Positions 16,039 through 25,228 are shown, counted from the stretch's first letter. The stretch is 32,737 bases of DNA from Salinisphaera sp. UBA6602 (GCA_002433465.1 DJIE01000224.1:13289-46025), one strand, 5' to 3'. The notes: a model not told the origin generated them from the letters alone. Numbers and translations: made by a program.

Positions 16039-18480
16039 TTAGGCATATAACTCCTGTTCGAGATCGCGCACGGCGGCGAAGTATTCGTCTTTGCCGCCGA
16101 ATGCGTTGATCAATTCGATGGGCGAACCCATCCGGTTGAATGGATCGAGCTTGAGGACCTTCACGTCCTCGATGTGCTCGATTCCGGTATCGGTGTACTT
16201 GGTGAGCAGCGCATCGAGCACCGCGCGGCTGGCGCCTTCATAGCGGTTGAAATAGTCGTTCTTGCGAACCTGCGCGGCGCGCTCGCGGCGACTCAAGGGT
16301 GGCTGGTCGTAGACGATATGGCAGATCACGTCGAAGGGATCGGGTTCGGCCCCCAGTTTCTTTTGCACGTCCTCGATGAGGTCGTGCCAGAACACGCCGT
16401 TCTCGGCCAGTTCGTCGATGATGGCCTGCTTGCGTTCCGCTGCATTCCACTGGCGCAGGAAGTCTTCCAGCGAGGTGAATTGCTCGCGAACCTTCTTGCG
16501 GGTGTAGTCCTTGAGGCTTTCTGTTATCAGCTTGCCGTCCGGGCCCAGATACTGAACGCGCTCGGCGACGACATTCACCTCCACGTTATCGACCACGTAA
16601 CGGGTGCGGCCGGTCTTTTTCTGGTCGTCTGGATGCCAGTCGGTATCGTCGGACGCCCATTGTTCGCCGGGCTCGGCGCCATAGACTGCCGCATCTTCAG
16701 CGATGGCAGGCATATCGGGGCTGTCGGTTTCTTCGTCATCCGGAACGACGGATTCGCCACTGGTGGGTTCGTAGACTTTGACCGGGTCGCCGTCGAAGTC
16801 CGGGTCCGCGAACAGCTCGGTCGCTTTCTTGAAGTCCAGAATCGTGAACCAGTGCTTGTTGAACTCGTCGTTGATGCGCGTGCCGCGTCCGATGATCTGC
16901 TTGAATTCGGTCATGGACTGAATGCGCTGGTCGAGCACGATGAGCTTGCAGGTCTGGGCGTCGACGCCGGTCGTCATCAGCTTGCTGGTGGTTGCGATGA
17001 CGGGGTATGGCTCTTCAGGATTGATGAAGTTGTCTAGCTCGGCCTTGCCTTCGGCTTCGTCGCCGGTAATGCGCATCACGTATTTGCGATTCTCGCGGAC
17101 GCGTTCCGGGTTGAGGTTGATCAGAGCCTGTCGCATGCGTTCGGCGTGGTCGATGTCCTCACAGAAGACGATGGTCTTTTGGTACGGGTCTGTCCGGGTG
17201 AGGAACTCCGTCACCTTGGATGCGACCGCCAGCGTCCTTTTTTCCAACACCAGGCTGCGGTCGAAGTCTTTCTGGTTGTAGATTCGGTCTTCGATCAGGT
17301 GGCCATGCTTGTCGGTCTGACCTTCGCTTGGGCGCCAGCCTTGCAGGTCTTTGTCGAGGTCGATACGGACCACCTTGTATGGTGCGAGAAAGCCGTCTTC
17401 GATGCCTTGCCTGAGCGAATAGGTGTAGACCGGCTCGCCGAAATAATCGATGTTGGATACGGCTTTGGTTTCTTTCGGCGTCGCGGTGAGGCCGATATGC
17501 GTGGCGTTGGAGAAGTGGTCGAGAATGCGGCGCCACGCGGAGTCCGCGTCCGCGCTGCCTCGATGGCATTCGTCGATCACGATGAGATCGAAGAAATCCT
17601 CCGAGAATTGCTTGTAGATGTTCTTGTCTTCTTCGCTGCCCGATACGGCCTGATAGAGGGCGAGATATATCTCGTAGGATTTGTCGACCGTACGGTTCGT
17701 GACCTTGGTCATGGCCTGCCCGAACGGCTTGAAATCGTTGTTCTTTGCCTGGTTGACGAGCACGTTGCGATCGGCGAGAAACAGAATGCGTTTCTTTTCG
17801 CCCGCTTTCCAAAGACGCCAGATGATCTGGAAGGCCGTGAAGGTCTTGCCGGTACCCGTGGCCATTACCAGCAGGATGCGATCCTGGCCTCTGGCAATGG
17901 CTTCGACAGTGCGGTTGATAGCGATCGTCTGGTAGTAGCGCGGCGTTCGGCCGCTTCCGTCGTCGTAGTACGGTTCTTCAATGATCGGCTGCTCGGCTTG
18001 CCCGATGCCCTTGTATTGGCAATAGCGTTGCCAGAGCTCGCCAGGCGTTGGGAATTCATCGAGCGAAAGCGACGTTTCGGTCTGGTCGGATAACCCTGTG
18101 CGGTCGTGGAAAACAAAGCCGTCGCCGTTGCTTGTGAACACGAACGGTACGTCGAGTGCGTCGCTGTAGGACAGCGCCTGTTGCATGCCGTCGCCTGGCG
18201 CGTGCGTGTTGTCCTTGGCTTCGATGACCGCGATGGGCTGATTCTTCTGATAACTCAGCACATAATCGGCGCGGCGGCGTTGCCCTCGTGCATGCAGTCG
18301 CCCACGGACGATAATACGGCCCGCTGTGAAGGACTTCTCCTCTCGAATCTGGGTCTGCAGATCCCAGCCAGCGCGTGTGAGCGCTGGCGTGATGAACTTG
18401 CTACAGATATCGCGTTCGGTTAAACCGCGCTTGTCCACTTCTCCCCCAAACCAACATGCTTTGCCCGCCCGACTGGCCAT
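16039..18480 (-). CDS. hsdR: Type I restriction endonuclease/translocase HsdR
   Basis: An 813-residue motor and nuclease subunit. The N-terminal PD-(D/E)xK nuclease site has Asp72 (RRADYVL) and IAVIEAKD with Glu87 and Lys89. Superfamily-2 helicase motifs follow: Walker A MATGTGKT (206-213), DECH (303-306), LTATP (331-335), TTGVD near 503, and GRGTR (531-535). The C-terminal part should dock on the methyltransferase. Its size and order resemble the EcoEI-like (type IB) group. The ATG has AGGG 7 nt upstream; a GTG at codon 15 ([12 protein letters not shown]) is an alternative that matches the usual family start. It is the first gene of the operon. Confidence 0.96.
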   Translation of the reverse strand: MASRAGKACWFGGEVDKRGLTERDICSKFITPALTRAGWDLQTQIREEKSFTAGRIIVRGRLHARGQRRRADYVLSYQKNQPIAVIEAKDNTHAPGDGMQQALSYSDALDVPFVFTSNGDGFVFHDRTGLSDQTETSLSLDEFPTPGELWQRYCQYKGIGQAEQPIIEEPYYDDGSGRTPRYYQTIAINRTVEAIARGQDRILLVMATGTGKTFTAFQIIWRLWKAGEKKRILFLADRNVLVNQAKNNDFKPFGQAMTKVTNRTVDKSYEIYLALYQAVSGSEEDKNIYKQFSEDFFDLIVIDECHRGSADADSAWRRILDHFSNATHIGLTATPKETKAVSNIDYFGEPVYTYSLRQGIEDGFLAPYKVVRIDLDKDLQGWRPSEGQTDKHGHLIEDRIYNQKDFDRSLVLEKRTLAVASKVTEFLTRTDPYQKTIVFCEDIDHAERMRQALINLNPERVRENRKYVMRITGDEAEGKAELDNFINPEEPYPVIATTSKLMTTGVDAQTCKLIVLDQRIQSMTEFKQIIGRGTRINDEFNKHWFTILDFKKATELFADPDFDGDPVKVYEPTSGESVVPDDEETDSPDMPAIAEDAAVYGAEPGEQWASDDTDWHPDDQKKTGRTRYVVDNVEVNVVAERVQYLGPDGKLITESLKDYTRKKVREQFTSLEDFLRQWNAAERKQAIIDELAENGVFWHDLIEDVQKKLGAEPDPFDVICHIVYDQPPLSRRERAAQVRKNDYFNRYEGASRAVLDALLTKYTDTGIEHIEDVKVLKLDPFNRMGSPIELINAFGGKDEYFAAVRDLEQELYA

Positions 18481-18495
18481 TGAATGGCCCTGGGC

Positions 18496-18565
18496 ATATA
18501 TATATTTTGCTCAAATCTATACAGGTTTAAAGCGTCATGTATAGATTTGTGGCTAATTCTATACA
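18496..18565 (-). promoter_or_regulatory. Three CTATACA operator-like repeats upstream of hsdR
   Basis: CAAATCTATACA (18512-18523) and TGTATAGATTTG (18538-18549) form a perfect 12-bp inverted repeat with a 14-nt spacer. A third copy, AATTCTATACA (18555-18565), matches the first at 10 of 11 bases and lies exactly 42 bp, four helical turns, from it. A TATATATAT tract at 18496-18505 lies between this cluster and the hsdR start and may hold the -10. No convincing -35 is present. The layout fits a repressor or activator controlling the restriction operon; no controller gene is adjacent. Confidence 0.5.
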
Positions 18566-18665
18566 CGATGGTTCGGGCAAGCGGCGGAGCTACCGAGGTT
18601 TAGTTGGCGGTACCGGCATCAATATACCCAGCGGCGCTACTGGGCAACGTCATCGGTTCAGATTC

Positions 18666-19286
18666 TCAGTTGCTTGCCGGAATCACCGTCAACGACCGCA
18701 CCCCCTGCGCGCCACGAACAAGCACGCCTTCGATATCCGCGGTGGCCGAGGGGCCGGTGTGGAAGACGGTGTAGTTCGCGCTCACGAAATCGTCACGCTG
18801 GTAGGCGCGGTGCAGGTTGGTGACGATCTCGGCCGGGTCGATCAGTACGACGAGGTGCTGGGCGAGATAGGCGATGGCGTTGACCGTGAGTTCGGCTTCG
18901 GTGAAGGCCACGCTGCCGGTTTCGGCTACGCCGAAGCGGGCGCGCAGCACGGCGATATCCACGTCGTGGACGGTAGCCGGGTCGTCGCTGTTGGTGAGCG
19001 TCCGGTTGCCGGCGACTTCCGGCACGTTGGAGGCAATCACGGCGTCGGCGAACGGTTTGCCCAGCTTTTCGGCCAGCGCCTGCTCTACGGCATCGACGAT
19101 GCTCTGGCCGTCGCCCAGCGCATGCCAGCTGCCGCCCATCATGGTCAGGCGTTCGGCGAACAGGTCGACGAGGCCAGCGCGTTCCTGCGGGTAGTTGTCG
19201 TCGTAGTTCGGCACCGTGGGTGCGGGCGCGTCGAGGCCGGGTTTGGCGCTGCGAACGGCGCCGAGGATGTCGTCGCGGCTGCTCAT
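18666..19286 (-). CDS. lutC: LUD-domain protein LutC
   Basis: A 206-residue LUD-domain (LutC/YkgG) protein, third subunit of the iron-sulfur L-lactate oxidation complex LutABC that turns lactate into pyruvate. Typical family segments are VIASNVPEVAG, VAETGSVAF and HLVVLIDPAEIV, ending with FHTGPSATADIEGVLVRGAQGVRSLTVI (positions about 174-202). The ATG has GGAG upstream. It is last in the operon and starts 3 nt after the methyltransferase stop. It forms the right border of the defence island. Confidence 0.93.
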   Translation of the reverse strand: MSSRDDILGAVRSAKPGLDAPAPTVPNYDDNYPQERAGLVDLFAERLTMMGGSWHALGDGQSIVDAVEQALAEKLGKPFADAVIASNVPEVAGNRTLTNSDDPATVHDVDIAVLRARFGVAETGSVAFTEAELTVNAIAYLAQHLVVLIDPAEIVTNLHRAYQRDDFVSANYTVFHTGPSATADIEGVLVRGAQGVRSLTVIPASN

Positions 19287-19289
19287 GGA

Positions 19290-20009
19290 TTAAAGCTCCG
19301 GGTCGTCGTCGGTCGGCTGGCGGATGGCGATGAGTATCAGCGAGGCCGGCAGATAGTGGTTGTCGTCGAGCGGTTCCTCAACCGCGGCCAGACGCCAGTC
19401 GCCGCTGTTGACGAGTTCCAGCCAGCGCCCGAGGGTGCGGAAATACCAGGGGGCGTCGTCCTGGAAGCCGCTGCCCAGGCAGGCACCGCTGGCACTGCGC
19501 CAGCCGTCTATATAGGGCCGGTCGCCGCAGGCGGTGAGCGGGTGCAGGGTCTGGATGACCAGCAGCCCGCCGGGGACCACCGCGCGGGCCGCGCCGGCCA
19601 GGGCATCGTCCACGCTGTCTTCGCCGAGCAGGGAGAAGTTGCACACGGCCATATCGAAGGGTTCGGCGAACTGGGCGTCGGCCAGGTCTTCGTAGGCACA
19701 GACCTTGAGGTCGACGTTCGGGTTGACGCACTTCTCGCGCGCGGCGTCGATGAGCTCGGGCACGGCATCGATGCCGGTACAGGCGATGTCTTCGGCGGCC
19801 AGTGCGCGCAGCAGCCAGCCTTCGCCGCAGCCGATGTCGAGCACGCGCTCGGGCCCGCAGTCGAGCACGGTATCCACGATGGCGCGGTCGGTGGTGCGGC
19901 GGCTGGCGATGCCGTGCTGATGAATGGCGTGCACCCAGGCCGCCGCGTTGTCGTGCCACGCTTCGAGAATGGCGTTCTCAGCAGGCAATCTCTGGGTGTC
20001 GTGGGCCAT
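19290..20009 (-). CDS. Class I SAM-dependent methyltransferase inside the lut operon
   Basis: A 239-residue class I methyltransferase. Motif I is VLDIGCGEG (56-64), with the acidic residue of motif II in CTGIDAVPEL, and a post-I segment MAVCNFSLLGEDSVDDAL. The C-terminal part, with WRSASGACLG, WYFRTLGRWLELV and PLDDNHYLPASLILIA, is the kind that carries small-molecule substrates. The frame is open 12 codons further up, but GGAG 9 nt before the ATG at 20009, and a 4-nt gap after lutB, favour this start. The substrate is unknown. LutABC operons normally lack such a gene, and it sits with tight spacing on both sides. Confidence 0.88.
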   Translation of the reverse strand: MAHDTQRLPAENAILEAWHDNAAAWVHAIHQHGIASRRTTDRAIVDTVLDCGPERVLDIGCGEGWLLRALAAEDIACTGIDAVPELIDAAREKCVNPNVDLKVCAYEDLADAQFAEPFDMAVCNFSLLGEDSVDDALAGAARAVVPGGLLVIQTLHPLTACGDRPYIDGWRSASGACLGSGFQDDAPWYFRTLGRWLELVNSGDWRLAAVEEPLDDNHYLPASLILIAIRQPTDDDPEL

Positions 20010-20013
20010 GGCG

Positions 20014-21507
20014 TTAGTTCTCCGGGGTGTTGCGGCTTGCGCCATCCCGGTTGAGACGATGGCGCTTGTACCAGTCGTGGAAGGTGCCGTTGTCGGGCGG
20101 GCTGGGCATTTCGCGCCCTTCGCCCCAGGCGTTCATGCGGTTGTAGATCGCCCAGCGCGGCAAATGCTTTAGGGCAGAGTTGGTGGCCTTGATCGCGGCG
20201 CGATAGCCCTTGGGGCTGGCGAGTACCTTGCCGGCCGCGGCGAGTCCGGTTTTCTTGGTCCACGGCAGGTGGCCGTTCTCGGCCAACACCTGACGCCAGC
20301 CGAAGATCTGTTCGTGGATATTGATCTTCACTGGGCACACGTTGGTGCAGCTGCCGTTGAGCGTGGAGGCAAACGGCAGATTGGAATAGCGGTGGGCGTC
20401 GAAGGTGGGGTTGAGGATCAGCCCCAGCGGGCCGGCATAGGTCGCGCCATAGCTCAGCCCGCCGGAGCGCCGGTACACCGGGCAGGTGTTCATGCAGGCG
20501 CCGCAGCGAATGCACTTGAGCGACGACCAGAACTTCTCCATGCCCAGGCGCTTGGAGCGGCCGTTGTCGACCAGCACGACATGCATCTCGCCGCCTTGCT
20601 TGGGGCCGCGGAAATGCGATGTGTACTGGGTGATGGGCGAGCCGAGCGCCGAGCGCGACAGCAGGCGGATGAATACGCCCATGTCTTCCACGCGGGGCAC
20701 GAGTTTTTCGATGCCGATGGAGGCCACGTGCAGGTTGGGCACGTTGGCCGACAGATCGGCGTTGCCTTCGTTGGTACAGACCACGAAGCCGCCGGTTTCG
20801 GCCACGGCGAAGTTCGCGCCGGTCATGCCGGCATCGGCGTCCAGAATCAGCGGGCGGGTGGCATCGCGCTGGGCGCCGGCCAGATAGTGGGCATCGTCGT
20901 TCTCGGGATCGGAGCCGAGCTTGTCGGCGAACAGGCGCGCCACGTCCGAACGCATCTTGTGAACGGGCGGCACCACGATATGGCTCGGGTCTTCGCCGTC
21001 GAGCTGCTGGATACGCTCGCCCAGATCGGTCTCCACGATCTCGATGCCCACGCCGTCCATGTAATGTCGAAAGCCGCACTCTTCCATGAGCATGGACTTC
21101 GCCTTGATCACGCTCTTCACGCCGTGATCGTTGAAGATCTCGTGGATGATGCGGTTGTGCTCGGCGCCGTCCTTGGCCCAATGCACGTGGATGCCGTTGG
21201 CCTTGGCGTTGGCCTCGAACTGCTCGAGATAGGTGTCGAGGTTGGTGAGCGTGTGCGTCTTGATGTCGCTGGCCAGCTGGCGCAGCTCTTCCCATTCCTC
21301 AATAGTATGGGCCTGTTTGTCGCGCTTGCTGCGCATGGCCCAGACGCGGGTGTCGTGCGATTTGGCGTGTTCCGGTGCGTTCAGAAACTGCTTGGCCGAA
21401 CGCGCATGGTCCACGCGCTTGCCGTCGGCGGCCTTCGCCGGGCGCGGCTGGGGCTCCGGCGTGGCGCGTTTCATGGTGGCCGCGGGATTGGGTTCGTTGC
21501 CGTTCAT
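20014..21507 (-). CDS. lutB: Iron-sulfur lactate utilization protein LutB
   Basis: A 497-residue LutB/YkgF protein: a LUD domain (about 75-320) followed by a ferredoxin-like part. The first [4Fe-4S] motif CIRCGACMNTCP has Cys332, 335, 338 and 342. The second region, LNGSCTNVCPVKINI, keeps Cys387 and Cys391, but Asn384 stands where CxxCxxxC proteins have the first Cys. A Pro/Arg-rich tail of about 40 residues precedes the conserved core. It overlaps lutA by 4 nt and is the electron-transfer subunit of lactate oxidation. Confidence 0.94.
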   Translation of the reverse strand: MNGNEPNPAATMKRATPEPQPRPAKAADGKRVDHARSAKQFLNAPEHAKSHDTRVWAMRSKRDKQAHTIEEWEELRQLASDIKTHTLTNLDTYLEQFEANAKANGIHVHWAKDGAEHNRIIHEIFNDHGVKSVIKAKSMLMEECGFRHYMDGVGIEIVETDLGERIQQLDGEDPSHIVVPPVHKMRSDVARLFADKLGSDPENDDAHYLAGAQRDATRPLILDADAGMTGANFAVAETGGFVVCTNEGNADLSANVPNLHVASIGIEKLVPRVEDMGVFIRLLSRSALGSPITQYTSHFRGPKQGGEMHVVLVDNGRSKRLGMEKFWSSLKCIRCGACMNTCPVYRRSGGLSYGATYAGPLGLILNPTFDAHRYSNLPFASTLNGSCTNVCPVKINIHEQIFGWRQVLAENGHLPWTKKTGLAAAGKVLASPKGYRAAIKATNSALKHLPRWAIYNRMNAWGEGREMPSPPDNGTFHDWYKRHRLNRDGASRNTPEN

Positions 21508-22247
21508 TGGCTTGCCCCGTTGAGGATTTCAGCGATGTGCTTGAAGCGGATCGGCGCGCCGATGCGGGCAGCACAGCCGGACTGGTGCATCAGGCACGAC
21601 GAATCGGCGGAGACGATATATTCCGCGCCGTTGCGGCCGTGGTCGGCGATCTTGTCTTGGCCCATCTGGGTAGAGACTTCCGGCTCGGTCACCGAGAAGG
21701 TGCCGCCAAAGCCGCAGCATTCGTCCGGCCGGTCGATGGAAACCAGCTCGATGCCGGCGACCTTTTCCAGCAGCGCCCGCGGCTTGGAGAAATATTCGCC
21801 GTGCAGTTCGCTGGGCTTGCCGTGGCCGAGATTGCGCAGGGTGTTGCAGGAGTCGTGATAGCCCACGCGGTGCTCGAAACGCGCCCAGGGGAATGCATCG
21901 ACCTTGAGTACGTCGTGCAGGAACTCGACCAGTTCGAGCGTGTTCTCGCGTACGTGTTTGACCTCCGGCGTCTGCTCGACGGCGGTGAGGTTGTCGCGTA
22001 TCTGGTGCACGCAGGAGCCGGACGGCGCCACGATCAGGTCGTATTTCGCGAAGTTCTTCACGAACAGCGCTTCGGTGGCCCGTGCTTCGTCGTGGCAGCC
22101 GGAGTTGACCATGGGCTGGCCACAGCAGGTCTGGTCGAAGGGGTAGTCGACGTTGCAGTCGAAGCGTTCCAGCAACTCGAGCGTGGCGATACCCACGCCG
22201 GGGTAGAAAGCATCGATGAAGCAGGGCACGAACAGGCCGATTTGCAT
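21504..22247 (-). CDS. lutA: CCG-domain iron-sulfur protein LutA
   Basis: A 247-residue protein with two CCG (cysteine-rich, heterodisulfide-reductase-like) repeats: TCCGQP with CCG at 41-43 and ECCGFGG at 177-182, plus CxxC-less Cys at 79 and 134 that complete each site. It is the LutA/YkgE subunit of the L-lactate oxidation complex. GGAG lies 7 nt before the ATG. First gene of the operon; the upstream gap holds a small palindrome AGACTCAGTCT (22296-22306) that could be a regulator site. Confidence 0.95.
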   Translation of the reverse strand: MQIGLFVPCFIDAFYPGVGIATLELLERFDCNVDYPFDQTCCGQPMVNSGCHDEARATEALFVKNFAKYDLIVAPSGSCVHQIRDNLTAVEQTPEVKHVRENTLELVEFLHDVLKVDAFPWARFEHRVGYHDSCNTLRNLGHGKPSELHGEYFSKPRALLEKVAGIELVSIDRPDECCGFGGTFSVTEPEVSTQMGQDKIADHGRNGAEYIVSADSSCLMHQSGCAARIGAPIRFKHIAEILNGASQ

Positions 22248-22318
22248 GGGCTCTCCGAAAAGTCGCGAGCGGAACGAGGCCGGACGGGCGGCCGCAGACT
22301 CAGTCTAACGCGCGTGTT

Positions 22319-22333
22319 GCCGGATTGTCCGGC
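22319..22333. other. Short GC-rich hairpin upstream of lutA
   Basis: GCCGGA-TTG-TCCGGC, a perfect 6-bp stem with a 3-nt loop, in the gap between the M16 peptidase gene and lutA. Role unknown; it could help end transcription of the upstream gene or sit in the lut leader. Confidence 0.3.
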
Positions 22334-22349
22334 CGGGTCGTTGCCTTAT

Positions 22350-22386
22350 ACAAAAGTCGAAAGGGCCGATGCCGATGGCCTTTCGA
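22350..22386 (-). terminator. Putative intrinsic terminator after the M16 peptidase gene
   Basis: TCGAAAGG (22357-22364) pairs perfectly with CCTTTCGA (22379-22386), with a further CC/GG pairing inside after a single-base bulge and a 9-nt loop. On the minus strand the hairpin is followed by CTTTTG, as in a short-tract intrinsic terminator. It lies about 96 nt past the peptidase stop and would insulate the lut operon. Confidence 0.5.
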
Positions 22387-22482
22387 GCTACGGCATGCCG
22401 CCGGCCCGTCCGGCGACGCCCGCCCGACTATGGCAACTACGCGACCGACGCCGCGCCGGTTTCTGCGACGGGATAAGGTTGG

Positions 22483-25152
22483 CTAGGACGCCGGCGCCGG
22501 CCCCTGGATGACGTGCACCAGGGCATCGGGGCGTATCCAGCGCTTGAAGGCCGCCTGGATCGCCTCGGCATCCAGCGCCTGGTACGCCCGTGCGGCACGA
22601 TAGGGCGCGTCCAGCGGCAGGCCGTTCTCCACGCGCGAGAGCAGCCCAATGCCGATGGCGTCAGCACTGGCTTCGCCCAGCGGTACCTGGCGTACGAGCC
22701 CGGCCTGGGCACGATGCAGTTCGGCAGCGGATACCGGTGCCTTGGCCATATCGGCGAGCGCGTCGGCAATCAGGCGGTTGGCTTCGGCCACCTTGTCCGG
22801 CTGGCTGCCGTATTCGAACGCCAGGCGGGCGCGGGTACGGTCGGCCTGCAGGCCGGAATGAATGTAGTACACCAGCCCGCGCTCGGCGCGCAGCTCGCGA
22901 TACAGCCGGCTGGCGTAGAAGCCGCCGGTGAGCACCTGGTTGCCGAGTTCGAGGGCGCGGTAATCGTCGTCCGTTGGCTGCAGGCCCAGGGTTTCGGCGA
23001 CCTGAACCGTGTCCTGTACGCGGGCGCTGTCGGGCACGTGCACGGTGGCGGCTTTATTGGCGGGCACTGCAGGCAGGTCCACGTCGGGCGTGGGCCCTTT
23101 GGCTTTCCAGGCGCCAAAGTTCTTTTCTACCGCCTTGCGTACCTGGGCGGTATCAACGTCGCCGACCACCACCAGCGTGGCCAGATCGGGGCGGAACGTC
23201 TTGTCGTAGTAGTCGGTGACGTCGGCCAGAGACAGGCCGTTCACCGTCTCCGGCGTGGCATGACGCAGGCTCGGATCGTCGTTCGGCAAGAGCGCGCGCT
23301 TGAGCGCCTGGCCGGCATGAAAATCCGGGCTGGTCAGCTGGCCGGCCACCGCGCCGGCCGTCTGGGCCTGCACGATCTTGAAGGCATCTTTGGGCAGCGC
23401 AGGCGCCAGCTCGTTTTCGGCGAGTAGCGCCAGGCCGCGGTCGAAGTGTTCGGGCAGCACGGTCAACGAGAAATCGCTGCCGGCGCTGGCCCGGGCACCG
23501 ATCGCATCGAGTTCGGCCTGATAAGCCACCCGGTCGTGCTTTCGGGTGCCGTAATCGAGCAGGCTCGACAGTACCCCGTCGATGCCTTCCTTGCCCTTGG
23601 GCGCCTGCAGATAGGGTTCGTTACGGATATGGCCGTAGACGTGCACGGCATGGGTGGCATCAGTGGGCACCACGATTAGACGCAGGCCGTTGTCCAGCGT
23701 GCTTTGTTGCGGAGCAACGCGCGGCGTGGGCGTGTCGATGCTGGCCAGCGGTTTGGCGGCCCAGTCCGGCAGGTCGACATCGGCCGCATGGCTTGGCGCG
23801 AAGGATTCGCCGCCGCCGAAGCCGTCGCCGGCGGCGGGCGCGCCCGAGCCTTCGGGCGTGAGCACCGTCAGCACGCTCTGGTCTGGATCGAGCATACGTT
23901 GTGCCAAGCGATTGACCGCCTTGGCGTCGACGCGGCGAATGGCGGCCAGTTGGGCATCCGGCGAGGCCAGGCCGTCGATCGCAACCGCCTGCGACCACTG
24001 CTCGGCGAGCCCTTCGATGGAATCGCGGGCAGCGGCGTTGCCCGTCGTGAGCTGGCGCTTTGCGGCTTCGACCTGTGCTGCGCTTACGCCCTTGTCCGCG
24101 ATATCGCCCAGCACGTCGCGCATTTGCGCCACCAGGGCATCGCTGTCGGCGCCCTTGGGAAAGGCCGCGGCTGCATAGGCAATGCCGGCCTCGCGCAGGC
24201 CGTCGAGGGCGAACTGGGTGCCCAGGCTCTTGCCGGTGGCCACCAGCCGGCTATAGAGCGCGCTGCGCGGGTTGTTGAGGATGGTGGCGAGTACATTGGC
24301 GGCGGCGTACTCGTCGGCGCTGTGCGTGCCGGGGGCACGAAAGGCGAGGTAGGCCAGGCCATAGCCGGCATCGGTGGCCATGCGGATAGGCTCGGCATCC
24401 ACCGGCGAGAGCGCAACCGGCGCGGTCTTGGGCAGTTCGTGCGGCTCGATATCGCCGAACAGGCGGCCCACGGTGGCCAGGGTCTGCTTGGCGTCGACGT
24501 CGCCGCTCACGATCAGGGTAGCGTTATTGGGCGTATACCAGCGCTCGTGAAAGGCCTTGAGCATCTTGCCCGTGGTCTTGTCGAAGGAGGCTTTCGTGCC
24601 GAGCGCGTCGTGGGCATAGGGCGTGCCCGCGAACAGCTGCTCGCGCAGGCGGGTATAGGCGACATAGTCCGGGCTGGACAGGTCACGGGCGACTTCCTGC
24701 TCGATGGCGCCGCGTTCCTTCTCCCAGGCGCTCTGATCGTTGGCGACCGAGCGCATGCGCTCGGCGTGCAGCCGTAGTGCCACCTCGAGATACTGGGCCG
24801 GCACGGTGAAGTAGTAGCGGGTGACTTCGTCCTGGGTATCGGCATTGAAGCGGCCGCCCATGGCCGCGGCAATGGCCGAGATCTGGGCTGCGGACAGGTC
24901 GTCGGTGCCGCGAAACATCATGTGTTCCTGCGCATGCGCCATGCCGGGAAAGCCGTCCGGGGCATCGCGCGAACCCACGTCGTAATTCATCATCGTGGTC
25001 ACCGTGGGCGCAAGCCGGTTCGGCACCACGATGACCTGCAGACCGCTGTCCAGCGTCGTACGGCGTACGGCGTCGTCTTGAGCGGGGGCTGCCAGCACGG
25101 GTAGGGCGGCAGCCCATAGGCACAGCAGCAGCAAGGGGCGTAGACGGGTCAT
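22483..25152 (-). CDS. M16-family zinc metallopeptidase (tandem insulinase-like)
   Basis: About 889 residues with a signal peptide (LLLLCLWAAALPVLAAPA). The N-terminal M16 unit has the inverted zinc motif HAQEH (73-77) and its third ligand Glu153 in GAIEQEVARD. The second, C-terminal unit (from about residue 500) keeps the fold but lacks HxxEH, as in other tandem M16 peptidases where it is a structural half. Expected to act in the periplasm on peptides or processed proteins. The frame is open 16 codons upstream, but the ATG at 25152 begins the signal peptide and has GCGAGG before it. It follows dsbG by 76 bp. Confidence 0.92.
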   Translation of the reverse strand: MTRLRPLLLLCLWAAALPVLAAPAQDDAVRRTTLDSGLQVIVVPNRLAPTVTTMMNYDVGSRDAPDGFPGMAHAQEHMMFRGTDDLSAAQISAIAAAMGGRFNADTQDEVTRYYFTVPAQYLEVALRLHAERMRSVANDQSAWEKERGAIEQEVARDLSSPDYVAYTRLREQLFAGTPYAHDALGTKASFDKTTGKMLKAFHERWYTPNNATLIVSGDVDAKQTLATVGRLFGDIEPHELPKTAPVALSPVDAEPIRMATDAGYGLAYLAFRAPGTHSADEYAAANVLATILNNPRSALYSRLVATGKSLGTQFALDGLREAGIAYAAAAFPKGADSDALVAQMRDVLGDIADKGVSAAQVEAAKRQLTTGNAAARDSIEGLAEQWSQAVAIDGLASPDAQLAAIRRVDAKAVNRLAQRMLDPDQSVLTVLTPEGSGAPAAGDGFGGGESFAPSHAADVDLPDWAAKPLASIDTPTPRVAPQQSTLDNGLRLIVVPTDATHAVHVYGHIRNEPYLQAPKGKEGIDGVLSSLLDYGTRKHDRVAYQAELDAIGARASAGSDFSLTVLPEHFDRGLALLAENELAPALPKDAFKIVQAQTAGAVAGQLTSPDFHAGQALKRALLPNDDPSLRHATPETVNGLSLADVTDYYDKTFRPDLATLVVVGDVDTAQVRKAVEKNFGAWKAKGPTPDVDLPAVPANKAATVHVPDSARVQDTVQVAETLGLQPTDDDYRALELGNQVLTGGFYASRLYRELRAERGLVYYIHSGLQADRTRARLAFEYGSQPDKVAEANRLIADALADMAKAPVSAAELHRAQAGLVRQVPLGEASADAIGIGLLSRVENGLPLDAPYRAARAYQALDAEAIQAAFKRWIRPDALVHVIQGPAPAS

Positions 25153-25179
25153 GGGGCCTCGCTCATCGTTCGACGCAAT

Positions 25180-25204
25180 ATGGTTGCAGGCTACAGACAA
25201 CCAT
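25180..25204. other. Inverted repeat between dsbG and the M16 gene
   Basis: ATGGTTG (25180-25186) and CAACCAT (25198-25204) can form a 7-bp stem with an 11-nt loop. No T-run follows on the minus strand, so it may be an RNA-processing or attenuator element rather than a terminator. Confidence 0.3.
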
Positions 25205-25228
25205 TTGCCCCTGCGAGTGCCCGGGCGG

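Noticed and set aside
18537..20054. 505-residue plus-strand open frame
   Set aside because: It lies opposite lutC and the methyltransferase, has low-complexity Gly/Val/His/Arg composition typical of antisense frames in GC-rich DNA, and no domain.
19508..21295. 595-residue minus-strand open frame
   Set aside because: Out-of-frame shadow of lutB and the methyltransferase with Arg/Pro-rich low-complexity sequence.
20269..21858. 529-residue plus-strand open frame
   Set aside because: Antisense to lutB and lutA, whose iron-sulfur motifs prove the minus strand is coding.
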